Assembly (NCBI GenBank): GCA_900556395.1
Contig: USOQ01000001.1
Coordinates: forward strand, 4,400-68,399
Length of the DNA: 64,000 bases
Direction: 5' to 3'
Origin: Candidatus Segatella caccae
GTDB taxonomy: Bacteria; Bacteroidota; Bacteroidia; Bacteroidales; Bacteroidaceae
In this document: positions 9,320 through 17,066 of the stretch, one piece after another
How the letters are laid out: each line of letters begins with the position of its first letter
How positions within the stretch are numbered: the first letter of the stretch is position 1
Position numbers and translations under genes: made by a program
Notes under the pieces: model-generated
Told to the model about the DNA's origin: nothing
Database searches by the model: none
Seen by the model: the letters and a program-made list of their open reading frames with translations, nothing else

Positions 9320-10978
9320 ATGATAGAGAGATTTCTAAAACAAACAAAATTCACTTCAGAGCAAGACTTCAAGGAGCATCTGGAGTTTATCATACCCGAG
9401 AATTTCAACTTTGCCTACGACGTGATGGACGAATGGGCAAAGCTCAAACCTGACCACGTAGCGCTACTTTGGACAAGCGAACGCGGTGAGGAGATCCGTT
9501 TCACCTATCAAGACCTGAAGGAGCAGAGCGACAAGGCAGCCGCTTACTTCCAAAGCCTTGGCATCGGTCATGACGACAAGGTGATGCTCATCCTGAAGCG
9601 TCATTACCAGTGGTGGCTTGCCATGCTCGGACTACACAAACTTGGAGCCGTAGCCATCCCTGCCACCCACATGCTTACCAAGCACGACATCATCTACCGT
9701 AACAATGCAGCAAGCGTGAAAGCCATCATCTGCTGTGGAGACGACTATGTGGTAGAACAAATCAACGAGGCCATGCCAGAGAGTCCTACTGTCAAGACAT
9801 TGATTAGCATCGGTCCAGACATTCCTGAGGGTTTCCACGACTGGATGAAGGAATGGAACGAATGTGCTCCTTTCGTTCGTCCTGAGCATGTAAATTCCAA
9901 CGAGGACACTCTCTTGATGTATTTCACATCAGGTACGACAGGCGAGCCAAAGATGGTGGCACACGATCACCTCTATGCGCTCGGCCATTTGACCACGGGT
10001 GTATATTGGCACAACCTGCACGAAAATTCCATCCATCTAACCGTAGCCGATACCGGTTGGGGAAAGGCAGTTTGGGGCAAGCTCTACGGACAATGGTTTG
10101 CCGGAGCCACCATCTTCGTCTTCGACCATGAGAAGTTTACCGCTGACAAGATTATGCGCCAGATAGAGAAATATCACATCACCTCCTTCTGTGCACCTCC
10201 CACCATCTATCGCTTCATGATTCAGGAGGATTTCTCTAAGTATGACCTCAGCAGTTTGGAATACTGCACCACTGCGGGAGAGGCTATGAACCCATCTGTG
10301 GCAGAAACATTCCAGAAACTGACAGGCGTTCAGATTTATGAGGGCTTCGGACAGACAGAGACCACCATGACTCTTGGCACCTTCCCCTGGATCAAGCCAA
10401 AGCCAGGAAGCATGGGTAAGCCTAACCCACAATACGAGGTTCACATCCTTCGCCCAGACATGAGCGAATGTGAAGATGGTGAAAAAGGCGAAATTTGCAT
10501 CCGCATAGGTGACCAAAAACCTATTGGCCTTTTCAAATACTATTACCGTGACGAGAAACAGACAAAATCTGTATGGCATGACGGCTACTATCATACAGGC
10601 GACATGGCTTGGCGCGACGAGGAAGGCTACTTCTGGTTTGAGGGAAGAATCGACGATGTAATCAAGAGTTCAGGCTATCGCATTGGTCCCTTCGAGGTAG
10701 AGAATGCACTGATGACTCATCCTGCCGTAGTAGAGTGTGCCATCACCGGTGTGCCAGACCCAATCCGCGGTATGGTAGTCAAGGCTACCGTTGTACTGAA
10801 GGATGAATACAAGAGTATGGCGGGTCCAGACCTCGTCAAGAAGTTGCAGGATCATGTAAAGCATGAGACTGCTCCTTATAAATATCCTCGCATCATCGAA
10901 TTCGTAGATGAATTGCCAAAAACCATCTCTGGCAAGATTCGAAGAGTAGAGATAAGAGAGAAAGACAATAATAAGTGA
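9320..10978 (+). CDS. Acyl-CoA synthetase (AMP-forming), acetyl-/medium-chain type
   Basis: A 552-residue adenylate-forming enzyme that would activate a short or medium-chain carboxylate with ATP and CoA. All core motifs are present: the phosphate-binding MYFTSGTTGEPK near residue 205, YEGFGQTETT near 345, YHTGD near 424, the hinge EGRIDDVIKSSGYRIGPFE near 440 and the catalytic-lysine motif PKTISGKIRR near 535. It is soluble and of normal length. It follows a cupin regulator, which probably controls it. The stop codon TGA lies in the repeat at 10975-11006, so the extreme C-terminus has been shaped by that element. The exact substrate is unknown. Confidence 0.92.
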   Translation: MIERFLKQTKFTSEQDFKEHLEFIIPENFNFAYDVMDEWAKLKPDHVALLWTSERGEEIRFTYQDLKEQSDKAAAYFQSLGIGHDDKVMLILKRHYQWWLAMLGLHKLGAVAIPATHMLTKHDIIYRNNAASVKAIICCGDDYVVEQINEAMPESPTVKTLISIGPDIPEGFHDWMKEWNECAPFVRPEHVNSNEDTLLMYFTSGTTGEPKMVAHDHLYALGHLTTGVYWHNLHENSIHLTVADTGWGKAVWGKLYGQWFAGATIFVFDHEKFTADKIMRQIEKYHITSFCAPPTIYRFMIQEDFSKYDLSSLEYCTTAGEAMNPSVAETFQKLTGVQIYEGFGQTETTMTLGTFPWIKPKPGSMGKPNPQYEVHILRPDMSECEDGEKGEICIRIGDQKPIGLFKYYYRDEKQTKSVWHDGYYHTGDMAWRDEEGYFWFEGRIDDVIKSSGYRIGPFEVENALMTHPAVVECAITGVPDPIRGMVVKATVVLKDEYKSMAGPDLVKKLQDHVKHETAPYKYPRIIEFVDELPKTISGKIRRVEIREKDNNK

Positions 10979-11006
10979 AGAACGAAGAGTGAAGAGTGAA
11001 GAATTC
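10975..11006 (+). repeat. Short GTGAAGA-type dispersed repeat
   Basis: A 32-bp copy of GTGAAGAACGAAGAGTGAAG plus AGTGAAGAATTC. The same sequence is the left end of the 107-bp elements at 11422-11528 and 15832-15938, and recurs at 21464-21496 and 63464-63494. This copy supplies the stop codon of the acyl-CoA ligase. Confidence 0.8.
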
Positions 11007-11008
11007 AA

Positions 11009-11407
11009 ATGCTTTGTATGGGAACAAGAAACATTAAAGAGTATAATAGAGAGCAATCTCCATTACACACAAAAAGTTATCTATTTGCTATAAGAATAGT
11101 TAATATGGTGAAACACATAAGCTTCACCCATAAAGAATTTATCTTAACAAAGCAAATTCTTCGCTCTGGTACAGCTATTGGAGCATTAGTTAGAGAAGCG
11201 GAATTTGCTCAAAGCCAATTAGATTTTGCCAACAAATTATCGATAGGGCTCAAAGAAGCCAACGAAACATCTTACTGGCTAAATATACTTCATGATACAG
11301 AGTATATAGAACAATCCGCATATGACAGTATGCAAAATGACTGTAACGAATTAATTGCACTCCTCGTTTCTTCTATAAAAACTATAAAAGAACGAAATAA
11401 AAAATAA
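11009..11407 (+). CDS. Four-helix-bundle protein (23S rRNA intervening-sequence protein family)
   Basis: A 132-residue protein matching the S23/IVS four-helix-bundle family: LFAIRIVNMVKH, KEFILTKQILRSGTAIGALVREAEFAQS, DFANKLSIGLKEANETSYWL, and a Lys-rich tail. The founding members are encoded in intervening sequences of 23S rRNA genes; free-standing chromosomal copies are frequent in Bacteroidetes and their function is unknown. Here it stands alone between two copies of a dispersed repeat (10975-11006 and 11422-11528), which suggests it arrived or moves as part of an accessory island. An alternative start is the ATG at 11018. Confidence 0.9.
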   Translation: MLCMGTRNIKEYNREQSPLHTKSYLFAIRIVNMVKHISFTHKEFILTKQILRSGTAIGALVREAEFAQSQLDFANKLSIGLKEANETSYWLNILHDTEYIEQSAYDSMQNDCNELIALLVSSIKTIKERNKK

Positions 11408-11421
11408 CCTGAAGGACAAGA

Positions 11422-11528
11422 GGATTCTTCAAAGAAGATTCTCTGCTGCACCGGCATAGCTCAAGCAAGCTTGGCTCTGCTCGCACTTGCAAGAGAATTC
11501 TTCACTCTTCGTTCTTCACTCTTCACTT
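11422..11528 (-). repeat. 107-bp dispersed repeat, copy A (minus orientation)
   Basis: Reverse complement of the 107-bp element at 15832-15938, same length and mostly identical. The internal part has hairpin arms (GAAGAATTCTCTTGCAAG against AGAGAATCTTCTTTG) around a core containing AAGCTTGCTTGAGCTATGCC. It ends 6 bp before the proB start codon, so it forms the whole proB leader. Confidence 0.85.
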
Positions 11529-11534
11529 AATTAT

Positions 11535-12314
11535 ATGAGACGAATAGTAGTAAAGGTGGGCAGCAACGTGCTGACTCGAGAGGATGGACATTTGAACGTA
11601 ACAAGAATGTCGGCTTTGGTTGACCAACTGGCTTGGTTGAGAAGGCACGACTACGAGGTAATACTTGTATCTTCTGGTGCCGTAATGGCAGGCAGGGGCG
11701 AATTGCAGGTAGACCACCAGCTGGACAGTGTAGAGCAGCGACAGCTGTTCTCTTCCGTAGGTCAAGGCAAGCTGATTAGATTGTATTATGACTTGTTCAG
11801 AGAATACAACATCAAGGTGGGACAGGTATTGACCATGAAGGAGAACTTCCTTGCCAAGGAACAGTATCAGAACCAAAAGGCTTGTATGGAACTGATGTTG
11901 GAGAATGGCGTACTCCCTATTGTCAACGAGAATGATACCGTATGCCTCACCGAGCTAATGTTTACGGATAACGATGAGTTATCGGGCTTGATAGCCCAGA
12001 TGATGAATGCCGATGCACTCGTATTACTCTCCAACGTAGATGGTATCTATAATGGCGACCCCAACGAACCTCATACACGCATCATCCCTTCAGTATATTA
12101 CGACAGAGATGTAAGCGAATATGTCAGCGATGACAAGAGTAGTCATGGCAGAGGTGGCATGATTTCGAAGTTGAAGACCGCCCAGGATGTAGCGAATGCT
12201 GGCATCAAGGTGATCATAGCCAACGGCAATACCCCCAACATCCTCATCGACCTGAAGGAGCATCCGATGGAAACCCTACATACAGAGTTTGCTCCAAGAC
12301 CGATGGAAAAATAA
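11535..12314 (+). CDS. proB: Glutamate 5-kinase ProB (short form without PUA domain)
   Basis: A 259-residue kinase catalysing the first step of proline synthesis, glutamate to gamma-glutamyl phosphate. The start at 11535 (MRRIVVKVGSNVLTR) is chosen because the upstream in-frame residues come from the repeat at 11422-11528. Amino-acid-kinase motifs are VVKVGSNVLT, VSSGAVMAGRGEL, PIVNENDTV, FTDNDELSG and the ATP-binding GRGGMISKLKTA. There is no C-terminal PUA domain, as is usual in Bacteroidetes. The partner gene proA lies 2.2 kb downstream rather than next door, with two accessory genes between. Confidence 0.95.
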   Translation: MRRIVVKVGSNVLTREDGHLNVTRMSALVDQLAWLRRHDYEVILVSSGAVMAGRGELQVDHQLDSVEQRQLFSSVGQGKLIRLYYDLFREYNIKVGQVLTMKENFLAKEQYQNQKACMELMLENGVLPIVNENDTVCLTELMFTDNDELSGLIAQMMNADALVLLSNVDGIYNGDPNEPHTRIIPSVYYDRDVSEYVSDDKSSHGRGGMISKLKTAQDVANAGIKVIIANGNTPNILIDLKEHPMETLHTEFAPRPMEK

Positions 12315-12328
12315 TAGAATCACAAACA

Positions 12329-13366
12329 ATGGCAAAGAAAAAGGAAATACGTAACAGTACAGCAGAGTTTCTTACCTTCGTGGCAGAGGGTAAGGAACAA
12401 GGCGTACAGGTATTGTATAAAGACGAGACGGTGTGGGCTACGCAGAAGGCAATGGCGACATTGTTTGATGTAGGAGTGCCTGCCATCAATAAGCACCTCA
12501 ATAATATATTTGAGGAAGGCGAGTTAAAGAAAGAGGCAACTATTTCCAAAATGGAAATAGTTCAGACCGAGGGCAATCGAACCGTAAACCGTTCCACCAC
12601 TTTCTACAACCTCGATGCCATTATCAGTGTAGGATATCGTGTAAACTCCATCCGTGCCACCCAGTTCCGCCAATGGTGTACTTATGTCATCCGCCAGTTC
12701 TCACTGCGTGGCTACATCATAGATAAGAAGAGAATGGAGAACGGATCGTTTATCGGGGAGGATTACTTCGAGCACCTGCTCTCCGAGATTCGCGAGATTA
12801 GAATGAGTGAGAGGCGGTTCTACCAGAAGTTGACGGACATCTATGCCACAAGTATCGACTACAATAAGGATGCACCAACGACCCGCCTATTTTATAAGAA
12901 AATGCAAAATAAGATGCATTTTGCCGTACACGGTCATACTGCGGCAGAACTTATCGTTGACCGTGCCGATGCCGACAAGGAACACATGGGGTTGACCACA
13001 TGGGAGAAAGCTCCCAACGGAAAAATAGTAAAAGCAGATGTGAGCATAGCTAAGAACTATCTCAAGGAATCGGAGCTTGATGATATGGGCAAACTAGTCA
13101 ACACCATTTTGGATTTTGCCCAACGCATGGCAGACCGTCACATTCCCATGACAATGGAGGATTGGGCGAAACGTATAGATATAGTTTTGGAAGCTGGTGG
13201 AGATGCCGTCTTGAAAGACGCTGGGGAGGTGACGGCAGAGTATGCAAAGGAATATGCCGAGACTGAGTTTGAAAAATACCGCATCACCCAAGACCGCCTT
13301 TTCCGCTCCGACTTCGACAAGTTTGACGGCAACGAAGACTTGCCATCTTTGGATTTCAAGGAGTAA
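12329..13366 (+). CDS. RhuM family protein
   Basis: A 345-residue protein with the virulence RhuM (PF13310-type) signature: a winged-helix-like N-terminus (WATQKAMATLFDVGVPAINKHLNNIFEEGEL), the block RSTTFYNLDAIISVGYRVNS, ATQFRQWCTYVIRQFSLRGYIIDKKRM and a helical C-terminal half with HGHTAAELIVDRADADKEHMGL. Its biochemical function is unknown. Members are widespread in bacteria, often close to defence or mobile genes. It begins 14 bp after proB and is probably co-transcribed, although it has no evident link to proline synthesis, so it looks like an insertion into the proBA unit. Confidence 0.9.
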   Translation: MAKKKEIRNSTAEFLTFVAEGKEQGVQVLYKDETVWATQKAMATLFDVGVPAINKHLNNIFEEGELKKEATISKMEIVQTEGNRTVNRSTTFYNLDAIISVGYRVNSIRATQFRQWCTYVIRQFSLRGYIIDKKRMENGSFIGEDYFEHLLSEIREIRMSERRFYQKLTDIYATSIDYNKDAPTTRLFYKKMQNKMHFAVHGHTAAELIVDRADADKEHMGLTTWEKAPNGKIVKADVSIAKNYLKESELDDMGKLVNTILDFAQRMADRHIPMTMEDWAKRIDIVLEAGGDAVLKDAGEVTAEYAKEYAETEFEKYRITQDRLFRSDFDKFDGNEDLPSLDFKE

Positions 13367-13458
13367 GTATTTCTTTGTAGGCATTACATAAATATATTTA
13401 GACGCATGAACCTTTCGAGGTGAAGATTATTTAATATAATTAATAGGCATAAGAAAAC

Positions 13459-13881
13459 ATGGACAAGAAAGAATTGAAGGAAAGAGAAGCGAAGATAATA
13501 GAACTTGCCGTGAACTTTTGCAACGAGAAGTTAGATGAGGAATGTGCTACTCTCTGTACCCAACTGATACAAAAGTTAGGGAGAAAACGTACTAATCCGT
13601 TACAGTCTGGAAGGCTTGAAATTTGGGCAGCTGCTGCTGTTTACACAATATGCAGCATCAACTTCATATTCAGCAAGGACTCACGTCTTAGTCTAACATC
13701 GTATGACATCTGTGAATATTTTGGCACAAGCAACTCAACTACGGCGCAAAAGTCTAAGACGATAAAAGACTTGCTGAAGATTAGCCAGCTATACGATCCC
13801 AACTTTTCTTTGAAGGAGATTGCCGAACATATTCCTTTCAGCCATCTTCGAATGTCAAATGGATTTATCTTCTTCGATTAA
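13459..13881 (+). CDS. Small HTH-type protein, DUF6398-like
   Basis: A 140-residue soluble protein. The central region (SGRLEIWAAAAVYTICSINFIFSKDSR, then SYDICEYFGTSNSTTAQKSKTIKDLL) resembles the cyclin-like/HTH fold of DUF6398 proteins, in which a SGRxEIWAAAIVY block precedes a helix-turn-helix with SNSTTAQKSK as the recognition segment. That suggests DNA or RNA binding. It lies 92 bp after the rhuM-like gene on the same strand and is followed by a strong terminator at 13922-13985. Function unknown; the family name is from memory. Confidence 0.7.
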   Translation: MDKKELKEREAKIIELAVNFCNEKLDEECATLCTQLIQKLGRKRTNPLQSGRLEIWAAAAVYTICSINFIFSKDSRLSLTSYDICEYFGTSNSTTAQKSKTIKDLLKISQLYDPNFSLKEIAEHIPFSHLRMSNGFIFFD

Positions 13882-13921
13882 TGTCAAAAGACAAGGCTAC
13901 ATTACAAGCATTCCTTGCCAA

Positions 13922-13985
13922 TAACAATGCACCATGCCCAAAAAGCGGGACAACGTTCCACCTTTTTGGCATGGTGCATTGTTTG
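13922..13985 (+). terminator. Rho-independent terminator after the DUF6398-like gene
   Basis: A long stem, AACAATGCACCATGCC against GGCATGGTGCATTGTT with internal AAAAAG/CTTTTT pairing, followed by TTGTT. It closes the proB-rhuM-DUF6398 transcript, so proA needs its own promoter. Confidence 0.75.
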
Positions 13986-14472
13986 TTATATAAAAGGCAC
14001 TAATGATGACAACACCAGCCTTTAAGACTTCACCTCTTTATATTTACAACAAGAAAATTCTACCTTACAGCAAGAATGTTCCAAAATTATCCCTTGTCAC
14101 TACCTTAAAATCTACATCAGGATAAGAGCGAGAAAACGATAATGGCATGGCAGCTTTTCGATTCGAACACTTTTTTGGAATATACTCCATAAAAAACATA
14201 ACTTTTAAGGAATTGAATCCATAAAAGTCTAAACTTTTTAGGAATACCAGAATAATATGACATCACCCTCTTTGTCCCAGCCATGCGATAACGGGCAGGT
14301 GACATACCGAGGTGCTTGTTCCATGTTTTGTCAGGATAATACAGTTGGGCACAAAACTAAGCTACAAATATAAGACTACCCTCTTTTGCATCATTTATTG
14401 CATAACTATCCATTTATCAGCATAATCATTACTTTTTTCCACATAAAGCTTGTAATTATCAATAATTATGCT
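13986..14472. other. Gene-poor stretch between the DUF6398-like gene and proA
   Basis: About 490 bp of AT-rich sequence. The only coding trace is a degraded AraC-type helix-turn-helix on the minus strand (14240-14340). The proA promoter lies at its right end. I see no intact gene or RNA in it. Confidence 0.6.
14240..14340 (-). pseudogene. Remnant of an AraC-family regulator C-terminus
   Basis: On the minus strand the frame reads FCAQLYYPDKTWNKHLGMSP followed by ARYR, which matches the last recognition helix of AraC regulators (consensus ...FKKxxGMSPxxYR). A stop lies just upstream and the rest of the protein is absent. It indicates that a regulator gene once lay between proB and proA. Confidence 0.4.
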
Positions 14473-14480
14473 TACTTTTG
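14450..14480 (+). promoter_or_regulatory. Promoter of proA
   Basis: TTG at 14450-14452, a 20-bp spacer and TACTTTTG at 14473-14480 match the Bacteroidetes promoter. The start codon is 70 bp downstream. The promoter explains how proA is expressed although it is cut off from proB by a terminator. Confidence 0.65.
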
Positions 14481-14549
14481 CAACAAAGTAACAGCTTAGT
14501 GACTGTAAATATACAAGTCACTTATCATAAACAAGAAAGGAAAAAGCCA

Positions 14550-15836
14550 ATGGAACTGAAAGAGACCTTCCAACAAGTAAAGGCGGCAAGCAAGACATTG
14601 GGTTTGCTTACCGATGCACAACGCAATGAGATTCTGTTAGCAGTGGCAGATGCCATCATCACCGAGACACCATCGCTTCTCAAGGCCAATGCCAAAGACT
14701 TGGCTAAGATGGACAAGGCCAATCCGCTCTACGACCGTCTGCAGCTCACAGAGCAACGACTCCAGGATATTGCTTCGGATATGAGACACGTCAGTACGTT
14801 GCCCTCACCGCTTGGAAGAGTTCTCAAGGACAAGACACTCGATAACGGATTGCATCTGCAGCGGGTAGCCGTCCCTTTCGGGGTCATCGGAATGATTTAC
14901 GAAGCACGCCCCAACGTGACCTATGATGTTTTCTCTCTCTGCTTCAAAAGCGGAAATGCATGTGTACTGAAAGGAGGAAAGGATGCAGACGCCTCCAACA
15001 CTGCCGGCGTGGAACTTATCCACAGAGTGTTGAAAACTTTTGGCATCAATCCCAATGTAGTGACCCTTCTGCCTGCCACCCATGAGGCAACAGGCGAGAT
15101 GCTGAATGCCGTGGGTTATATAGACCTCTGCATTCCTCGCGGTGGAAAGAAGCTCATACAGTTTGTACGCGACACTGCCAAGGTGCCGGTCATAGAAACC
15201 GGAGCCGGTGTGGTACATTGTTATTTCGACAAGGACGGAGACATAGAGATGGGCAAACGAATCATCACCAATGCCAAGTGCCGAAGGGTAAGTGTATGCA
15301 ATGCCCTCGACTGTCTGCTCATTCACGAAAGCCGTTTGAACGACCTTCGAACGCTGTGCGAAGAACTTGCCAAACATGAGACAAAGATTCATGCCGACAC
15401 CAAGGCCTACGAAGCCCTGAAAGGCAACTATCCCGACACCTTATTATATAAGGCCGAGGAGAGCGAGCAGAAGATGAAGGAAGAGAATCCTCAGATCAAG
15501 AGCATCTGGAACACCGAATGGCTCAGTATGCAGATGAGTATCAAGACGGTGGCGACAGAAGACGAGGCGCTCGACCACATCGCCACATACGGAAGCGGAC
15601 ACAGCGAGAGCATCGTATCTGGCAACGAGGCTGCACAAAAGAAATTCCAAACCATGGTGGATGCCGCCTGTGTGTATGTGAACGCTCCTACCAGTTTTAC
15701 CGATGGAGCTCAGTTCGGACTCGGTGCCGAGATAGGCATCAGTACACAGAAGCTTGGCGCACGCGGTCCTATGGCACTCGAAGAAATAACCACCTACAAG
15801 TGGTTGATTACAGGAAATGGACAAGTAAGGAAGTGA
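14550..15836 (+). CDS. proA: Gamma-glutamyl phosphate reductase ProA
   Basis: A 428-residue NADPH-dependent reductase that makes glutamate-5-semialdehyde in proline synthesis. The start at 14550 (MELKETFQQ) is preceded by an AAGAAAGG ribosome-binding site at 14533-14540; upstream in-frame codons overlap the promoter. Signature segments are [42 protein letters not shown] and [17 protein letters not shown], with the catalytic Cys250 in the last. The substrate- and cofactor-binding [13 protein letters not shown] is also present. The stop codon TGA is provided by the first bases of the 107-bp repeat at 15832-15938. Confidence 0.96.
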   Translation: MELKETFQQVKAASKTLGLLTDAQRNEILLAVADAIITETPSLLKANAKDLAKMDKANPLYDRLQLTEQRLQDIASDMRHVSTLPSPLGRVLKDKTLDNGLHLQRVAVPFGVIGMIYEARPNVTYDVFSLCFKSGNACVLKGGKDADASNTAGVELIHRVLKTFGINPNVVTLLPATHEATGEMLNAVGYIDLCIPRGGKKLIQFVRDTAKVPVIETGAGVVHCYFDKDGDIEMGKRIITNAKCRRVSVCNALDCLLIHESRLNDLRTLCEELAKHETKIHADTKAYEALKGNYPDTLLYKAEESEQKMKEENPQIKSIWNTEWLSMQMSIKTVATEDEALDHIATYGSGHSESIVSGNEAAQKKFQTMVDAACVYVNAPTSFTDGAQFGLGAEIGISTQKLGARGPMALEEITTYKWLITGNGQVRK

Positions 15837-15938
15837 AGAACGAAAAGTGAAGAGTGAAGAATTCTCTTGCAAACGAGAGCAGAGCCAAGCTCGCTTGAGC
15901 TATGCCGAGTGCAGTAGAGAATCTTCTTTGAAGAATTC
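15832..15938 (+). repeat. 107-bp dispersed repeat, copy B (plus orientation)
   Basis: Same element as copy A at 11422-11528, in opposite orientation. It begins at the proA stop codon and ends 45 bp before the carbamoyltransferase gene. With copy A it forms inverted repeats enclosing proB, rhuM, the DUF6398-like gene and proA. Confidence 0.85.
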
Positions 15939-15983
15939 AATAGCTTTATATCAGAAATAACAAACAAAAAAAACGAAATAACA

Positions 15984-16946
15984 ATGAAGACATTCTTTCA
16001 TGTTGAAGACCTTGGCGATTTGAAAGCTGCGCTTGCCGAGGCACAGGAAGTAAAGGCAAACCGTTTCGGTTATCAAGAATTAGGCAAGAACAAAACCTTG
16101 CTGATGATATTTTTCAACAATAGCCTCCGCACTCGCCTGAGCACTCAGAAGGCTGCCATGAATTTAGGCATGAACGTCATTGTGCTTGATGTGAACGCAG
16201 GAGCATGGAAACTCGAAACCGAACGTGGCGTCATCATGGATGGCGACAAGAGCGAGCATCTGTTGGAGGCCATTCCAGTGATGGGTAGTTTCTGCGATCT
16301 GATAGGTATACGTAGCTTTGCCGGACTGAAAGACCGCGACTACGATTACGCAGAGACCATCGTCAACCAGTTTGTAAAATACAGCGGACGACCTGTCTTT
16401 GCCATGGAGACTGCTACCGTGCATCCTCTTCAGGCATTTGCCGACCTCATCACCATCGAGGAGCACAAGAAGGTGGCTCGTCCTAAGGTGGTTCTCACCT
16501 GGGCTCCTCATTGCCGTGCCTTGCCACAGGCTGTACCCAACTCTTTTGCACAATGGATGAATGCTGCTGATGTCGACTTCGTGGTGACTCATCCCGAAGG
16601 ATATGAACTCGACCCTAAGTTTGTGGGAAACGCCAAGGTGGAATACGACCAGAAGAAAGCACTCGAAGGAGCCGACTTTGTATATGCCAAGAACTGGAGT
16701 TGTCCGGGTGTCAAAAACCCTGCGCAGTATGGTGAAATACTAAGCCAAGACATGAGTTGGACCATTGATGAAGAGCACATGAGTTGGACCAATGACGGTT
16801 GCTTTATGCACTGTCTCCCCGTTCGTCGTGGCTTGATTGTCACCGATGATGTCATCGAGAGCAAGAACAGTTTGGTAATCCCCGAAGCTGCCAACCGTGA
16901 GATTTCTGCCGAAGTCGTTATCAAGCGCATGCTGGAATCGCTGTAA
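15984..16946 (+). CDS. argF': N-succinylornithine (N-acylornithine) carbamoyltransferase
   Basis: A 320-residue transcarbamylase of arginine synthesis, acting on an acylated ornithine as in Bacteroides fragilis rather than on free ornithine. It has the carbamoyl-phosphate loop FFNNSLRTRLST (about 43-54), TVHPLQAFADL, WAPHCRALPQAVPNSFAQW and HCLPVRRGLIV. Residue 90 is Ser in GDKSEH. In this family that position separates N-succinyl (small residue or Pro) from N-acetyl (Glu) specificity, so Ser90 favours succinylornithine; the placement is from memory of the family. Genes for proline and arginine synthesis thus sit side by side. Confidence 0.93.
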   Translation: MKTFFHVEDLGDLKAALAEAQEVKANRFGYQELGKNKTLLMIFFNNSLRTRLSTQKAAMNLGMNVIVLDVNAGAWKLETERGVIMDGDKSEHLLEAIPVMGSFCDLIGIRSFAGLKDRDYDYAETIVNQFVKYSGRPVFAMETATVHPLQAFADLITIEEHKKVARPKVVLTWAPHCRALPQAVPNSFAQWMNAADVDFVVTHPEGYELDPKFVGNAKVEYDQKKALEGADFVYAKNWSCPGVKNPAQYGEILSQDMSWTIDEEHMSWTNDGCFMHCLPVRRGLIVTDDVIESKNSLVIPEAANREISAEVVIKRMLESL

Positions 16947-17000
16947 ATATACCTATTAGTTAGTATTTACCTCATAAAGTCCATCTTGTTTTCTCTATTC

Positions 17001-17050
17001 TCGTTTTTTTACATTATCTTTGCAGAAGATAAGCTGCATCTCAGCAAAAA
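17001..17050 (+). promoter_or_regulatory. Repeat-type promoter TATCTTTGCAGAAGATA before the RidA-like gene
   Basis: TATCTTTG at 17015-17022 is the -7 element and is followed by the imperfect palindrome and tail CAGAAGATAAGCTGCATCTC, AGCAA. The same 33-bp block occurs at 43993-44026, and a variant occurs twice at 28661-28773. The -33 element is poor. The start codon of the next gene is at 17067. Confidence 0.65.
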
Positions 17051-17066
17051 GAAAAGAGAGAACAAG

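Noticed and set aside
11487..11534. Upstream extension of ProB
   Set aside because: The added residues are a translation of the dispersed repeat; the conserved N-terminus begins at 11535.
14117..14305. 62-codon minus-strand frame as a real small gene
   Set aside because: Only its first residues resemble an AraC C-terminus and the rest is non-conserved-looking; treated as part of a remnant.
11422..15938. Composite transposon or insertion sequence bounded by the inverted repeats
   Set aside because: No transposase or integrase gene is inside, the flanked genes include essential-type proline genes, and the same short repeat occurs alone at other loci.
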